Assembly: GCA_950097015.1 (NCBI GenBank)
Contig: CATNEN010000003.1
Span: forward strand, 3,885,501 to 3,949,500
DNA length: 64,000 nucleotides
Source: Macrostomum hystrix
Taxonomy: Eukaryota > Platyhelminthes > Macrostomidae
Direction: 5' to 3'
Shown here: one piece after another, positions 1 through 13,525 of the stretch
Numbering within the stretch: position 1 is the first letter of the stretch
Layout: each line of letters begins with the position of its first letter
The notes under the pieces: generated by a model
What the model was told of the DNA's origin: nothing
What the model saw: only the letters and a program-made list of their open reading frames with translations
The model's database searches: none
Translations under genes and position numbers: made by a program

Positions 1-3000
1 CCGAGCTTCAATCCCACTGATTAGAAATCCCCGAGCTTCAATCCCAATGATTAATAACCCCTAAGCTTCAATCCCATTGATTAGAAATCCCCGAGCTTCA
101 ATCCCAATGATTAATAACCCCTAAGCTTCAATCCCATTGATTAGAAATCCCTAAGCTTCAATCCCATTGATTAGAAATCCCCGAGCTTCAATCCCACTGA
201 TTAGAAATCCCCGAGCTTCAATCCCAATGATTAATAACCCCTAAGCTTCAATCCCATTGATTAGAAATCCCCGAGCTTCAATCCCAATGATTAATAACCC
301 CTAAGCTTCAATCCCATTGATTAGAAATCCCCGAGCTTCAATCCCATTGATTAGAAATCCCCGAGCTTCAATCCCAATGATTAATAACCCCTAAGCTTCA
401 ATCCCATTGATTAGAAATCCCCGAGCTTCAATCCCAATGATTAATAACCCCTAAGCTTCAATCCCATTGATTAGAAATCCCCGAGCTTCAATCCCAATGA
501 TTAATAACCCCTAAGCTTCAATCCCATTGATTAGAAATCCCCGAGCTTCAATCCCAATGATTAATAACCCCTAAGCTTCAATTCCATTGATTAGAAATCC
601 CAGAGCTTCAATCCTAATGATTATGCATCCATAAGATTCAATCCCAATTATTAGAAATCCCCAAGCTTCAACCCCAATGATTAAGAATCCCCAATCTTAA
701 ATCCCATTGATTAAAAATCCCCGAGCTTCAATCCCAATGATTAGAAATCCCCAAGCTTCAATCCCAATTATTAGAAATCCCCAAGCTTCAACCCCAATGA
801 TTAAGAATCCCCAAGCTTCAATCCCAATGATTAAGAATCCCCAATCTTAAATCCCATTGATTAGAAATCCCCGAGCTTCAATCCCAATGATTAATAACCC
901 CTAAGCTTCAATTCCATTGATTAGAAATCCCAGAGCTTCAATCCTAATGATTATGCATCCATAAGATTCAATCCTAATTATTAGAAATCCCCAAGCTTCA
1001 ACCCCAATGATTAAGAATCCCCAATCTTAAATCCCATTGATTAGAAATCCCCGAGCTTCAATCCCAATGATTAATAACCCCTAAGCTTCAATTCCATTGA
1101 TTAGAAATCCCAGAGCTTCAATCCTAATGATTATGCATCCATAAGATTCAATCCTAATTATTAGAAATCCCCAAGCTTCAACCCCAATGATTAAGAATCC
1201 CCAATCTTAAATCCCATTGATTAAAAATCCCCGAGCTTCAATCCCAATGATTAGAAATCCCCAAGCTTCAATCCCAATTATTAGAAATCCCCAAGCTTCA
1301 ACCCCAATGATTAAGAATCCCCAAGCTTCAATCCTATTGATTAAGAACCCACAAGCTTCAATCCCACTGATTAAGAATCCGAAAACTTCAATCCCACTGA
1401 TTAGAAATCCCCAAGCTTCAATCTCACTGATTAGAAATCCCCAGGCTTCAACCCCAATGATTAAGAATCCCCAAGCTTCAATCCCATTGATTAATAATCC
1501 CCAAGCTTCAATCCCAACGATTAAGAATCCCTAAGCTTGAATCCCACTGATTAAAAATCCCCAGGCTTGAATCCCACTGATTAAAAATCCCCAGGCTTCA
1601 ATCCCAATGATTAAGAATCCCCAAGCTTCAATCTCACTGATTAGAAATCCCCAAGCTTCAATCCCAATGATTAAGAATCCCCAAGCTTCAATCCCAATGA
1701 TTAAGAATCCCTAAGCTTCAATCTCACTGATTAGAAATCCCCAGGCTTCAATCCCAATGATTAAGAATCCCCAAGCTTCAATCCCAATGATTAGAAATCC
1801 CCAGGCTTCAATCCCAATGATTAGAAATCCCCAGGCTTCAATCCCAATGATTAGAAATCCCCAAGCTTCAATCTCACTGATTAGAAATCCCCAGGCTTCA
1901 ATCCCAATGATTAGAAATCCCCAAGCTTCAATCTCACTGATTAGAAATCCCCAGGCTTCAATCCCAATGATTAGAAATCCCCAGGCTTCAACCCCAATGA
2001 TTAAGAATCCCCAAGCTTCAATCCCATTGATTAATAATCCCCAAGCTTCAATCTCAACGATTAAAAATCGCTAAGCTTCAATCCCAATGATTAAGAATCC
2101 CTAAGCTTGAATCCCACTGATTAAAAATCCCCAGGCTTGAATCCCACTGATTAAGAATCCGAAAACTTCAATCCCACTGATTAGAAATCCCCAAGCTTCA
2201 ATCTCACTGATTAGAAATCCCCAGGCTTCAACCCCAATGATTAATAACCCCTAAGCTTCAATTCCATTGATTAGAAATCCCAGAGCTTCAATCCTAATGA
2301 TTATGCATCCATAAGATTCAATCCTAATTATTAGAAATCCCCAAGCTTCAACCCCAATGATTAAGAATCCCCAATCTTAAATCCCATTGATTAAAAATCC
2401 CCGAGCTTCAATCCCAATGATTAGAAATCCCCAAGCTTCAATCCCAATTATTAGAAATCCCCAAGCTTCAACCCCAATGATTAAGAATCCCCAAGCTTCA
2501 ATCCCAATGATTAAGAATCCGAAAACTTCAATCCCACTGATTAGAAATCCCCAAGCTTCAATCTCACTGATTAGAAATCCCCAGGCTTCAATCCCATTGA
2601 TTAATAATCCCCAAGCTTCAATCCCAACGATTAAGAATCCCTAAGCTTGAATCCCACTGATTAAAAATCCCCAGGCTTGAATCCCACTGATTAAAAATCC
2701 CCAGGCTTCAATCCCAATGATTAAGAATCCCCAAGCTTCAATCTCACTGATTAGAAATCCCCAAGCTTCAATCCCAATGATTAAGAATCCCCAAGCTTCA
2801 ATCCCAATGATTAAGAATCCCTAAGCTTCAATCTCACTGATTAGAAATCCCCAGGCTTCAATCCCAATGATTAAGAATCCCCAAGCTTCAATCCCAATGA
2901 TTAGAAATCCCCAGGCTTCAATCCCAATGATTAGAAATCCCCAGGCTTCAATCCCAATGATTAGAAATCCCCAAGCTTCAATCTCACTGATTAGAAATCC

Positions 3001-6000
3001 CCAGGCTTCAATCCCAATGATTAGAAATCCCCAAGCTTCAATCTCACTGATTAGAAATCCCCAGGCTTCAATCCCAATGATTAGAAATCCCCAGGCTTCA
3101 ACCCCAATGATTAAGAATCCCCAAGCTTCAATCCCATTGATTAATAATCCCCAAGCTTCAATCTCAACGATTAAAAATCGCTAAGCTTCAATCCCAATGA
3201 TTAAGAATCCCTAAGCTTGAATCCCACTGATTAAAAATCCCCAGGCTTCAATCCCAATGATTAAGAATCCCCAAGCTTCAATCTCACTGATTCGAAATCC
3301 CCAAGCTTCAATCCCAATGATTAAGAATCCCCAAGCTTCAATCCCAATGATTAAGAATCCCTAAGCTTCAATCCCATTGATTAATAATCCCCAAGCTTCA
3401 ATCTCAACGATTAAAAATCGCTAAGCTTGAATCCCACTGATTAAAAATCCCCAGGCTTCAATCCCACTGATTAAAAATCCCCAGGCTTCAATCCCAATGA
3501 TTAAGAATCCCCAAGCTTCAATCCCACTGATTAAAAATCCCCAGGCTTCAATCCCAATGATTAAGAATCCCCAAGCTTCAATCCCACTGATTAAAAATCC
3601 CCAGGCTTCAATCCCAATGATTAAGAATCCCCAAGCTTCAATCCCAATGATTAAAAATCCCCAAGCTTCAATCCCAATGATTAAGAATCCCCAGGCTTCA
3701 ATCCCAATGATTAAGAATCCCCAGGCTTCAATCCCAATGATTAAAAATCCCCAAGCTTCAATCCCACTGATTAAAAATCCCCAGGCTTCAATCCCAATGA
3801 TTAAGAATCCCCAAGCTTCAATCCCAATGATTAGAAATCCCCAAGCTTCAATCTCACTGATTAGAAATCCCCAAGCTTCAATCCCAATGATTAAGAATCC
3901 CCAAGCTTCAATCCCAATGATTAGAAATCCCCAGGCTTGAATCTCACTGATTAGAAATCCCCAGGCTTGAATCCCACTGATTAAAAATCCCCAAGCTTCA
4001 ATCCCAATGATTAAGAATCCCCAAGCTTCAATCTCACTGATTAGAAATCCCCAGGCTTGAATCCCACTGATTAAAAATCCCCAAGCTTCAATCCCAATGA
4101 TTAAGAATCCCTAAGCTTCAATCTCACTGATTAGAAATCCCCAAGCTTCAATCTCACTGATTAAGAATCCCCAAGCTTCAATCTCACTGATTAGAAATCC
4201 CCAAGCTTCAATCTCACTGATTAAGAATCCCCAAGCTTCAATCCCAATGATTAAGAATCCCTAAGCTTCAATCTCACTGATTAGAAATCCCCAGGCTTCA
4301 ACCCCAATGATTAAGAATCCCCAAGCTTGAATCCCACTGATTAAAAATCCCCAGGCTTCAACCCCAATGATTAAGAATCCCCAAGCTTCAATCCCAATGA
4401 TTAAGAATCCCCAAGCTTCAATCCCAATGATTAAGAATCCCCAAGCTTCAATCCCATTGATTAATAATCCCCAAGCTTCAATCTCACTGATTAGAAATCC
4501 CCAAGCTTCAATCCCAATGATTAAGAATCCCTAAGCTTCAATCTCACTGATTAGAAATCCCCAAGCTTCAATCCCAATGATTAGAAATCCCCAAGCTTCA
4601 ATCCCAATGATTAGAAATCCCCAGGCTTCAATCCCAATGATTAAGAATCCCTAAGCTTCAATCTCACTGATTAGAAATCCCCAGGCTTCAATCCCAATGA
4701 TTAAGAATCCCCAAGCTTCAATCCCAATGATTAGAAATCCCTAAGCTTCAATCTCACTGATTAGAAATCCCCAGGCTTCAATCCCAATGATTAGAAATCC
4801 CCAGGCTTCAATCCCAATGATTAAGAATCCCCAAGCTTCAATCCCACTGATTAGAAATCCCCAGGCTTCAATCCCAATGATTAATAATCCCCAAGCTTCA
4901 ATCTCAACGATTAAAAATCGCTAAGCTTCAATCCCAATGATTAAGAATCCCTAAGCTTGAATCCCACTGATTAAAAATCCCCAGGCTTGAATCCCACTGA
5001 TTAAAAATCCCCAAGCTTCAATCTCACTGATTAAAAATCCCCAAGCTTCAATCTCACTGATTAGAAATCCCCAGGCTTCAATCCCAATGATTAGAAATCC
5101 CCAAGCTTCAATCTCACTGATTAGAAATCCCCAAGCTTCAATCCCAATGATTAAGAATCCCCAAGCTTCAATCCCAATGATTAAGAATCCCTAAGCTTCA
5201 ATCTCACTGATTAGAAATCCCCAGGCTTCAATCTCACTGATTAGAAATCCCCAGGCTTCAATCCCAATGATTAGAAATCCCCAAGCTTCAATCTCACTGA
5301 TTAGAAATCCCCAGGCTTCAATCCCAATGATTAGAAATCCCCAAGCTTCAATCTCACTGATTAGAAATCCCCAGGCTTCAATCCCAATTATTAGAAATCC
5401 CCAAGCTTCAACCCCAATGATTAAGAATCCCCAATCTTAAATCCCATTGATTAGAAATCCCCGAGCTTCAATCCCAATGATTAATAACCCCTAAGCTTCA
5501 ATTCCATTGATTAGAAATCCCAGAGCTTCAATCCTAATGATTATGCATCCATAAGATTCAATCCTAATTATTAGAAATCCCCAAGCTTCAACCCCAATGA
5601 TTAAGAATCCCCAATCTTAAATCCCATTGATTAAAAATCCCCGAGCTTCAATCCCAATGATTAGAAATCCCCAAGCTTCAATCTCACTGATTAGAAATCC
5701 CCAGGCTTCAACCCCAATGATTAAGAATCCCCAAGCTTCAATCCCATTGATTAATAATCCCCAAGCTTCAATCCCAACGATTAAGAATCCCTAAGCTTGA
5801 ATCCCACTGATTAAAAATCCCCAGGCTTGAATCCCACTGATTAAAAATCCCCAGGCTTCAATCCCAATGATTAAGAATCCCCAAGCTTCAATCTCACTGA
5901 TTAGAAATCCCCAAGCTTCAATCCCAATGATTAAGAATCCCCAAGCTTCAATCCCAATGATTAAGAATCCCTAAGCTTCAATCTCACTGATTAGAAATCC

Positions 6001-8490
6001 CCAGGCTTCAATCCCAATGATTAAGAATCCCCAAGCTTCAATCCCAATGATTAGAAATCCCCAGGCTTCAATCCCAATGATTAGAAATCCCCAGGCTTCA
6101 ATCCCAATGATTAGAAATCCCCAGGCTTCAATCCCAATGATTAGAAATCCCCAGGCTTCAATCCCAATGATTAGAAATCCCCAGGCTTCAATCTCACTGA
6201 TTAGAAATCCCCAGGCTTCAATCCCAATGATTAGAAATCCCCAAGCTTCAATCTCACTGATTAGAAATCCCCAGGCTTCAATCCCAATGATTAGAAATCC
6301 CCAAGCTTCAATCTCACTGATTAGAAATCCCCAGGCTTCAATCCCAATGATTAGAAATCCCCAGGCTTCAACCCCAATGATTAAGAATCCCCAAGCTTCA
6401 ATCCCATTGATTAATAATCCCCAAGCTTCAATCTCAACGATTAAAAATCGCTAAGCTTCAATCCCAATGATTAAGAATCCCTAAGCTTGAATCCCACTGA
6501 TTAAAAATCCCCAGGCTTGAATCCCACTGATTAAAAATCCCCAGGCTTCAATCCCAATGATTAAGAATCCCCAAGCTTCAATCCCACTGATTCGAAATCC
6601 CCAAGCTTCAATCCCAATGATTAAGAATCCCCAAGCTTCAATCCCATTGATTAATAATCCCCAAGCTTCAATCCCAATGATTAAGAATCCCCAAGCTTCA
6701 ATCCCATTGATTAATAATCCCCAAGCTTCAATCCCAATGATTAAGAATCCCCAAGCTTCAATCCCATTGATTAATAATCCCCAAGCTTCAATCCCAATGA
6801 TTAAGAATCCCCAAGCTTCAATCCCATTGATTAATAATCCCCAAGCTTCAATCCCATTGATTAATAATCCCCAAGCTTCAATCCCAATGATTAAGAATCC
6901 CCAAGCTTCAATCCCATTGATTAATAATCCCCAAGCTTCAATCCCAATGATTAAGAATCCCTAAGCTTCAATCTCACTGATTAGAAATCCCCAAGCTTCA
7001 ACCCCAATGATTAAGAATCCCTAAGCTTCAATCTCACTGATTAGAAATCCCCAAGCTTCAATCCCAATGATTAAGAATCCCTAAGCTTCAATCTCACTGA
7101 TTAGAAATCCCCAGGCTTCAACCCCAATGATTAAGAATCCCCAAGCTTGAATCCCACTGATTAAAAATCCCCAGGCTTGAATCCCACTGATTAAAAATCC
7201 CCAGGCTTGAATCCCACTGATTAAGAATCCCCAAGCTTCAATCTCACTGATTAGAAATCCCCAAGCTTCAATCCCAATGATTAAAAATCCCCAAGCTTCA
7301 ATCCCAATGATTAAGAATCCCTAAGCTTCAATCTCACTGATTAGAAATCCCCAGGCTTCAATCCCAATGATTAAGAATCCCCAAGCTTCAATCCCAATGA
7401 TTAAGAATCCCCAAGCTTCAATCCCAATGATTAGAAATCCCTAAGCTTCAATCTCACTGATTAGAAATCCCCAGGCTTCAATCCCAATGATTAGAAATCC
7501 CCAGGCTTCAATCCCAATGATTAAGAATCCCCAAGCTTCAATCCCATTGATTAATAATCCCCAAGCTTCAATCTCAACGATTAAAAATCGCTAAGCTTCA
7601 ATCCCAATGATTAAGAATCCCTAAGCTTGAATCCCACTGATTAAAAATCCCCAGGCTTGAATCCCACTGATTAAAAATCCCCAGGCTTCAATCCCAATGA
7701 TTAAGAATCCCAAAGCTTCAATCTCACTGATTAGAAATCCCCAGGCTTCAATCCCAATGATTAGAAATCCCCAAGCTTCAATCTCACTGATTAGAAATCC
7801 CCAAGCTTCAATCCCAATGATTAAGAATCCCCAAGCTTCAATCCCAATGATTAAGAATCCCCAAGCTTCAATCCCAATGATTAAGAATCCCTAAGCTTCA
7901 ATCTCACTGATTAGAAATCCCCAAGCTTCAATCCCAATGATTAAGAATCCCTAAGCTTCAATCTCACTGATTAGAAATCCCCAGGCTTCAATCTCACTGA
8001 TTAGAAATCCCCAAGCTTCAATCTCACTGATTAGAAATCCCCAGGCTTCAATCCCAATGATTAGAAATCCCCAAGCTTTAATCCCAATGATTAGAAATCC
8101 CCAGGCTTCAATCCCAATGATTAGAAATCCCCAAGCTTCAATCTCACTGATTAGAAATCCCCAGGCTTCAATCCCAATGATTAGAAATCCCCAAGCTTTA
8201 ATCCCAATGATTAGAAATCCCCAAGCTTCAATCCCAATGATTAAGAATCCCTAAGCTTCAATCCCATTGATTAGAAATCCACAAGCTTCAATCCCAACGA
8301 TTAAGAATCCCTAAGCTTCAATCCCAATGATTAAGAATCCCCAAGCTTCAATCCCATTGATTAAGAATCCCCAAGCTTCAATCCCATTGATTAGGAATCC
8401 CATAACTTCAATCCTACTAATTTAGAATCCTAAAACTTCAATCCCATTGATTAGGAATCCCATAGCTTCAATCCCAATGATTAAGAATCC
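1..8490 (+). repeat. 30-bp minisatellite array, about 280 units, inside the carrier gene's upstream intron
   Basis: Units have the core AGCTTCAATCCCAATGATTA with variable flanks. The array is already running at the left edge and decays after about 8400. The units hold an exact 30-base register from base 1 to about 8400, so divergence is by substitution with no net indel. Since 30 is a multiple of three, one frame reads a decapeptide (NPQASIPMIR and variants), but TAA or TGA stops recur whenever a unit has CTAAGC or GCTTGA, so it is not coding. It lies directly upstream of a 3' splice site at 8598-8599 and so fills an intron longer than 8.5 kb. The first 600 bases alternate two unit types as a 60-bp dimer. 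Confidence 0.97.
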
Positions 8491-8599
8491 CTGATCTTCG
8501 TTATCTGTTCTTTAGTCTCTTTGGCTAGGAATTGCTAATAATCAGTCAATTTAAATAAGACTCCCTAATCCTCAAATCCCCATCGTGCCCTGATCCCAG

Positions 8600-11500
8600 G
8601 AGCAGTGGCTGGAGTTTACGTCGGCCAGCCGTTGGACACGGTGAAGGTGAAGATGCAAACCTTTCCAACTGTCTATGGCAACGCTGTCAGGTGTTTGATG
8701 CAGACCCTGCGCAAAGACGGTGTTGCTAGGGGCCTGTACGCCGGCACCGTGCCCGCTCTGGCTGCCAACGTGGCCGAGAATTCCATTCTGTTCGCAGCCT
8801 ATGGCGCCTGTCAGAAGTCTGTAGCCAACATGCTGGGCATCGGGGTTGAGCAGATGAGGCCTGCTCACAATGCCCTGGCTGGCAGCATGGCCGCCGTGTT
8901 CTCATCGTTCGCCCTTTGCCCCACTGAGCTGGTCAAATGCCGACTGCAGGCGCTTCGTGAGCAGGTTGAGTCGGGCAAGGCGCCCAAGGGAGTGGATATT
9001 AATACTGTGTGAGTTGAGCTGCTTTTTTCATTATAACATTGCTATTCTATCCTAAATATCTTCCCAAAATCTTCAAAATCAATATCAAATTCAATTCAAA
9101 ATCATTTTTGGTCTTTGGAATCTTCCTAAATCTTATTTTACATATTTAGATTACTAAATCTTTAAAATCGTCCATAATATTTTTAAATCTTTGGAAGCTT
9201 CCGTAATCTGTTTAAATATTTTTAGAATCTTCCAAAATCAATTTACATTTTTGGAATCTTCCGAAATCTTTTATAATCCTTGGAATCTTCCAAAATCTTT
9301 TTAAATCTTCGGAATCTTCCGAAATCTATTTACATTTTTGGAATCTTCCACAATCTTTATAAATCTTCGGAATCTTCCGAAATCTATTTACATTTTTGGA
9401 ATCTTCCACAATCTTTATAAATCTTCGGAATCTTCCGAAATCTATTTACATTTTTGGAATCTTCCAAAATCTTTATAAATCTTCGGAATCTTCCGAAATC
9501 TATTTACATTTTTGGAATCTTCCGAAATAGTTATAAACCTTTGGAATCTTCCGAAATCTTTTAAACACTTTGGAATCTTCCGAAATCTAATTCTTTTTAA
9601 AAGCAGACAATGATCCGAACCTTCCCGCAGCGGTCCGTGGTCGCTGACTCGCCAGATCTTCCGCCAGGAGGGCTTTCGCGGCTTCTTCCACGGCCTGCTG
9701 CCCACCTTTGGCCGCGAGGTGCCGGGCTATTTCATCTTTTTCGGCGGCTACGAGTTGAGCAGGGCCGCTATGACCCCGCCTGGTGGCAACAAGGATCGCA
9801 TCGGCCCGGTGAAAACTGCTCTGGCTGGCGGTCTTGGCGGTGTGGCCCTGTGGACCGCCATATTTCCGTTTGATGTGCTCAAATCACGGATGCAGATCGA
9901 CACGGAGGGTCAGACTAAATCTATGCGGGCTCTGTTTATGAGCATTCTCAGGAAGGAGGGTGAGTTATTCGGCCGAGACAGTTGGAATTTGGGTGGGATC
10001 ATGGTTCTGAGACAGTTGGGATTTGGGTGGGATCATGGCTCTGAGACAGTTGGGATTCGGATGGGATCATGGCTCTGAGACAGTTGGGATTAGGATGGGA
10101 TCATGGCTCTGAGACAGTTGGGATTTGGGTGGGATCATGGCTCTGAGACAGTTGGGATTCGAATGGGATCATGGCTCTGAGACAGTTGGGATTCGGATGG
10201 GATCATGGCTCTGAGACAGTTGGGATTCGGATGGGATCATGGCTCTGAGACAGTTGGGATTTGGGTGGGATCATGGCTCTGAGACAGTTGGGATTTGGAT
10301 GGGATCATGGCTCTGAGACAGTTGGGATTCGGATGGGTTCATGGCTCTGAGACAGTTGGGATTTGGATGGGATCATAGCTCTGAGACAGTTGGGATTTGG
10401 GTGGGATCATGGCTCTGAGACAGTTGGGATTCGGATGGGATCATGGCTCTGAGACAGTTGGGATTCGGATGGGATCATGGCTCTGAAGACAGTTGGGATT
10501 CGGATGGGATCATGGCTCTGAGACAGTTGGGATTTGGATGGGATCATGGCTCTGAGACTGTTGGGATTTGGATGGGATCAAGGCTCTGAGACTGTTGGGA
10601 TTTGGATGGTATCAAGGCTCTGAGACAGTTGGGATTTGGATGGTATCAAGGCTCTGAGACAGTTGGGATTTGGATTGTATCAAGGCTCTGAGACAGTTGG
10701 GATTTGTATGGGATCAAGGCTCTGAGACAGTTGGGATTTGGATGGTATCAAGGCTCTGAGACAGTTGGGATTTGGATGGTATCAAGGCTCTGAGACAGTT
10801 GGGATTTGGATGGTATCAAGGCTCTGAGACAGTTGGGATTTGTATGGGATCAAGGCTCTGAGACAGTTGGGATTTGGATGGTATCAAGGCTCTGAGACAG
10901 TTGGGATTTGGATGGTATCAAGGCTCTGAGACAGTTGGGATTTGTATGGGATCAAGGCTCTGAGACAGTTGGGATTTGGATGGGATCATGGCTCTGAGAC
11001 AGTTGGGATTTGGGTGGGATCATGGCTCTGAGACAGTTGGGATTTGGGTGGGATCATGGCTCTGAGACAGTTGGGATTTGGATGGGATCATGGCTCTGAG
11101 ACAGTTGGGATTTGGGTGGGATCGTGGCTCTGAGACAGTTGGGATTTGGATGGGATCATGGCTCTGAGACAGTTGGGATTTGGGTGGGATCATGGCTCTG
11201 AGACAGTTGGGATTTGGATGGGATCATGGCTCTGAGACAGTTGGGATTTGGGTGGGATCATGGCTCTGAGACAGTTGGGATTTGGATGGGATCATGGCTC
11301 TGAGACAGTTGGGATTTGGATGGTATCAAGGCTCTGAGACAGTTGGGATTTGGATGGTATCAAGGCTCTGAGACAGTTGGGATTTGGATGGTATCAAGGC
11401 TCTGAGACAGTTGGGATTTGTATGGGATCAAGGCTCTGAGACAGTTGGGATTTGGATGGTATCAAGGCTCTGAGACAGTTGGGATTTGGATGGTATCAAG

Positions 11501-12912
11501 GCTCTGAGACAGTTGGGATTTGTATGGGATCAAGGCTCTGAGACAGTTGGGATTTGGATGGGATCATGGCTCTGAGACAGTTGGGATTTGGGTGGGATCA
11601 TGGCTCTGAGACAGTTGGGATTTGGATGGGATCATGGCTCTGAGACAGTTGGGATTTGGGTGGGATCATGGCTCTGAGACAGTTGGGATTTGGATGGGAT
11701 CATGGCTCTGAGACAGTTGGGATTTGGGTGGGATCGTGGCTCTGAGACAGTTGGGATTTGGATGGGATCATGGCTCTGAGACAGTTGGGATTTGGGTGGG
11801 ATCATGGCTCTGAGACAGTTGGGATTTGGATGGGATCATGGCTCTGAGACAGTTGGGATTTGGGTGGGATCATGGCTCTGAGACAGTTGGGATTTGGATG
11901 GGATCATGGCTCTGAGACAGTTGGGATTTGGATGGTATCAAGGCTCTGAGACAGTTGGGATTTGGATGGTATCAAGGCTCTGAGACAGTTGGGATTTGGA
12001 TGGTATCAAGGCTCTGAGACAGTTGGGATTTGTATGGGATCAAGGCTCTGAGACAGTTGGGATTTGGATGGTATCAAGGCTCTGAGACAGTTGGGATTTG
12101 GATGGTATCAAGGCTCTGAGACAGTTGGGATTTGTATGGGATCAAGGCTCTGAGACAGTTGGGATTTGGATGGGATCATGGCTCTGAGACAGTTGGGATT
12201 TGGGTGGGATCATGGCTCTGAGACAGTTGGGATTTGGATGGGATCATGGCTCTGAGACAGTTGGGATTTGGGTGGGATCATGGCTCTGAGACAGTTGGGA
12301 TTTGGATGGGATCATGGCTCTGAGACAGTTGGGATTTGGGTGGGATCGTGGCTCTGAGACAGTTGGGATTTGGATGGGATCATGGCTCTGAGACAGTTGG
12401 GATTTGGGTGGGATCATGGCTCTGAGACAGTTGGGATTTGGATGGGATCATGGCTCTGAGACAGTTGGGATTTGGGTGGGATCATGGCTCTGAGACAGTT
12501 GGGATTTGGATGGGATCATGGCTCTGAGACAGTTGGGATTCGGATGGGATTTGTATTAATTTGAGAATTTTATAATAGGAATGGAATTTGTGTTTCAGAT
12601 ATTGGGGATAAGTATGGGATTTTGTATCTGAGACAGTTGGGATTTAAATGGAATTGTAGTCTAAAACTAAAAGCATGGTAACGGTTAAAAATTCCTATTT
12701 CAAATCCAAACTTGGCTACTTTTAGTAGTAAACTTGTCAAGTTAATGTTTAGTCTGAGCGAATTTTAAACCCCAACCAAATCGCTGGCAGGTGTGATGGC
12801 CCTGTACACCGGCCTGCCGCCAACCATTGTGCGCACCTTCTTCGCCAGCGGGGCACTCTTCGTTGCCTACGAATGGACGAAGAAGGTTCTGCACTCAGCC
12901 GCTGGTTTCTGA
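8600..12912 (+). CDS. SLC25A15: Mitochondrial ornithine carrier (SLC25A15/ORNT1-like), exons 8600-9008, 9631-9959, 12791-12912; N-terminal exon outside window
   Basis: This is an inner-membrane SLC25 carrier; the ORNT family exchanges cytosolic ornithine for matrix citrulline in the urea cycle and arginine metabolism. Three exons give about 285 residues, lacking only some 15-20 N-terminal residues. All three carrier signatures are present: QPLDTVKVKM, CPTELVKCR and FPFDVLKSRM. Runs such as VKVKMQTFP, LCPTELVKCRLQ and VPGYFIFFGGYELSR fit ORNT1 closely. Acceptors are at 8598-8599, 9629-9630 and 12789-12790, donors at 9009 (GTGAGT) and 9960 (GTGAG). Phases agree: the first junction rebuilds a Val codon, the second a Gly codon. 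The stop is TGA at 12910-12912. Orthology to SLC25A15 rather than its close paralogue SLC25A2 is an inference from similarity; carrier identity is firm. Confidence 0.93.
9057..9596 (+). repeat. 29-bp repeat (58-bp dimer) in carrier intron 9009-9630
   Basis: Repeats of TTTTGGAATCTTCCGAAATC and variants fill almost the whole intron. At 9311, 9369 and 9427 the same phase recurs every 58 bases, a dimer of two diverged 29-bp halves (TTCCGAAATC and TTCCACAATC). The 5' half of the array is more degenerate. Confidence 0.9.
9975..12560 (+). repeat. 34-bp minisatellite filling carrier intron 9960-12790, about 75 units
   Basis: The unit core is CTCTGAGACAGTTGGGATTT. The first recognisable unit begins about 15 bases after the splice donor. 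Two subtypes alternate in blocks (GGGATCATGG and GGTATCAAGG). A rare variant, ATCGTGG, occurs at 11121, 11733 and 12345, exactly 612 bases apart (18 units), marking three copies of a higher-order repeat. Confidence 0.97.
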
Positions 12913-13086
12913 TGCCCGGCTTTGAAGTTGACTGCAGTTTTGTTTTATCGAATCTTTCTCTATAGGGAGTGGATTGGCTGTTCAATGAGTCTTATTTTTG
13001 GCATGGTAACTAAAAATTGTTACTTTTTATTGAAATCCCATTGACGAGCCGAGCCGTTTTATGCAATTTACCGAATTTCAGTAAAA

Positions 13087-13092
13087 AATAAA
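13087..13092 (+). terminator. Candidate poly(A) signal of the carrier gene
   Basis: AATAAA lies 175 bases after the carrier stop codon, a usual distance for an animal 3' UTR. Confidence 0.6.
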
Positions 13093-13138
13093 GAAGCTTG
13101 TATATACTAAATATTATGATAATTACGTTTTTTCCTAA

Positions 13139-13525
13139 GTTTTCCGAATTTCGTTGAGCTAGATATGCCTTGATTTCCGAATTTCGGTAAGCTGGATATG
13201 CCTTGATTTTCCGAATTTCGGTAAGCTAGATATGCCTTGATTTTCCGAATTTCGGTAAGCTAGATATGCCTTGATTTTCCGAATTTCGGTAAGCTAGATA
13301 TGCCTTGATTTTCCGAATTTCGGTAAGCTAGATATGCCTTGATTTTCCGAATTTCGGTAAGCTAAATATGCCTTGATTTTCCGAATTTCGGTAAGCTAGA
13401 TATGCCTTGATTTTCCGAATTTCGGTAAGCTAAATATGCCTTGATTTTCCGAATTACGGTAAGCTAGATATGCCTTGATTTTCCGAATTTCGTAAGCTAG
13501 ATTTTCCGAATTTCGTAATTGACCT
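13139..13525 (+). repeat. 34-bp tandem repeat, about 11 units
   Basis: Units carry TTCCGAATTTCGGTAAGCTA followed by GATATGCCTTGATT. They recur every 34 bases from about 13175. Each unit contains the short palindrome CCGAATTTCGG and a GGTAAG string. The array lies just downstream of the carrier poly(A) signal. Confidence 0.95.

Noticed and set aside
1217-8254. Several 65-147-codon frames of NPQASIP decapeptides in the 30-bp array
   Set aside because: They come from a 30-base period. Stops recur in other units, no start or splice context exists, and the array sits in an intron.
1-8490. CRISPR array
   Set aside because: Contiguous repeats without spacers, in an animal gene intron; the same applies to all other arrays here.
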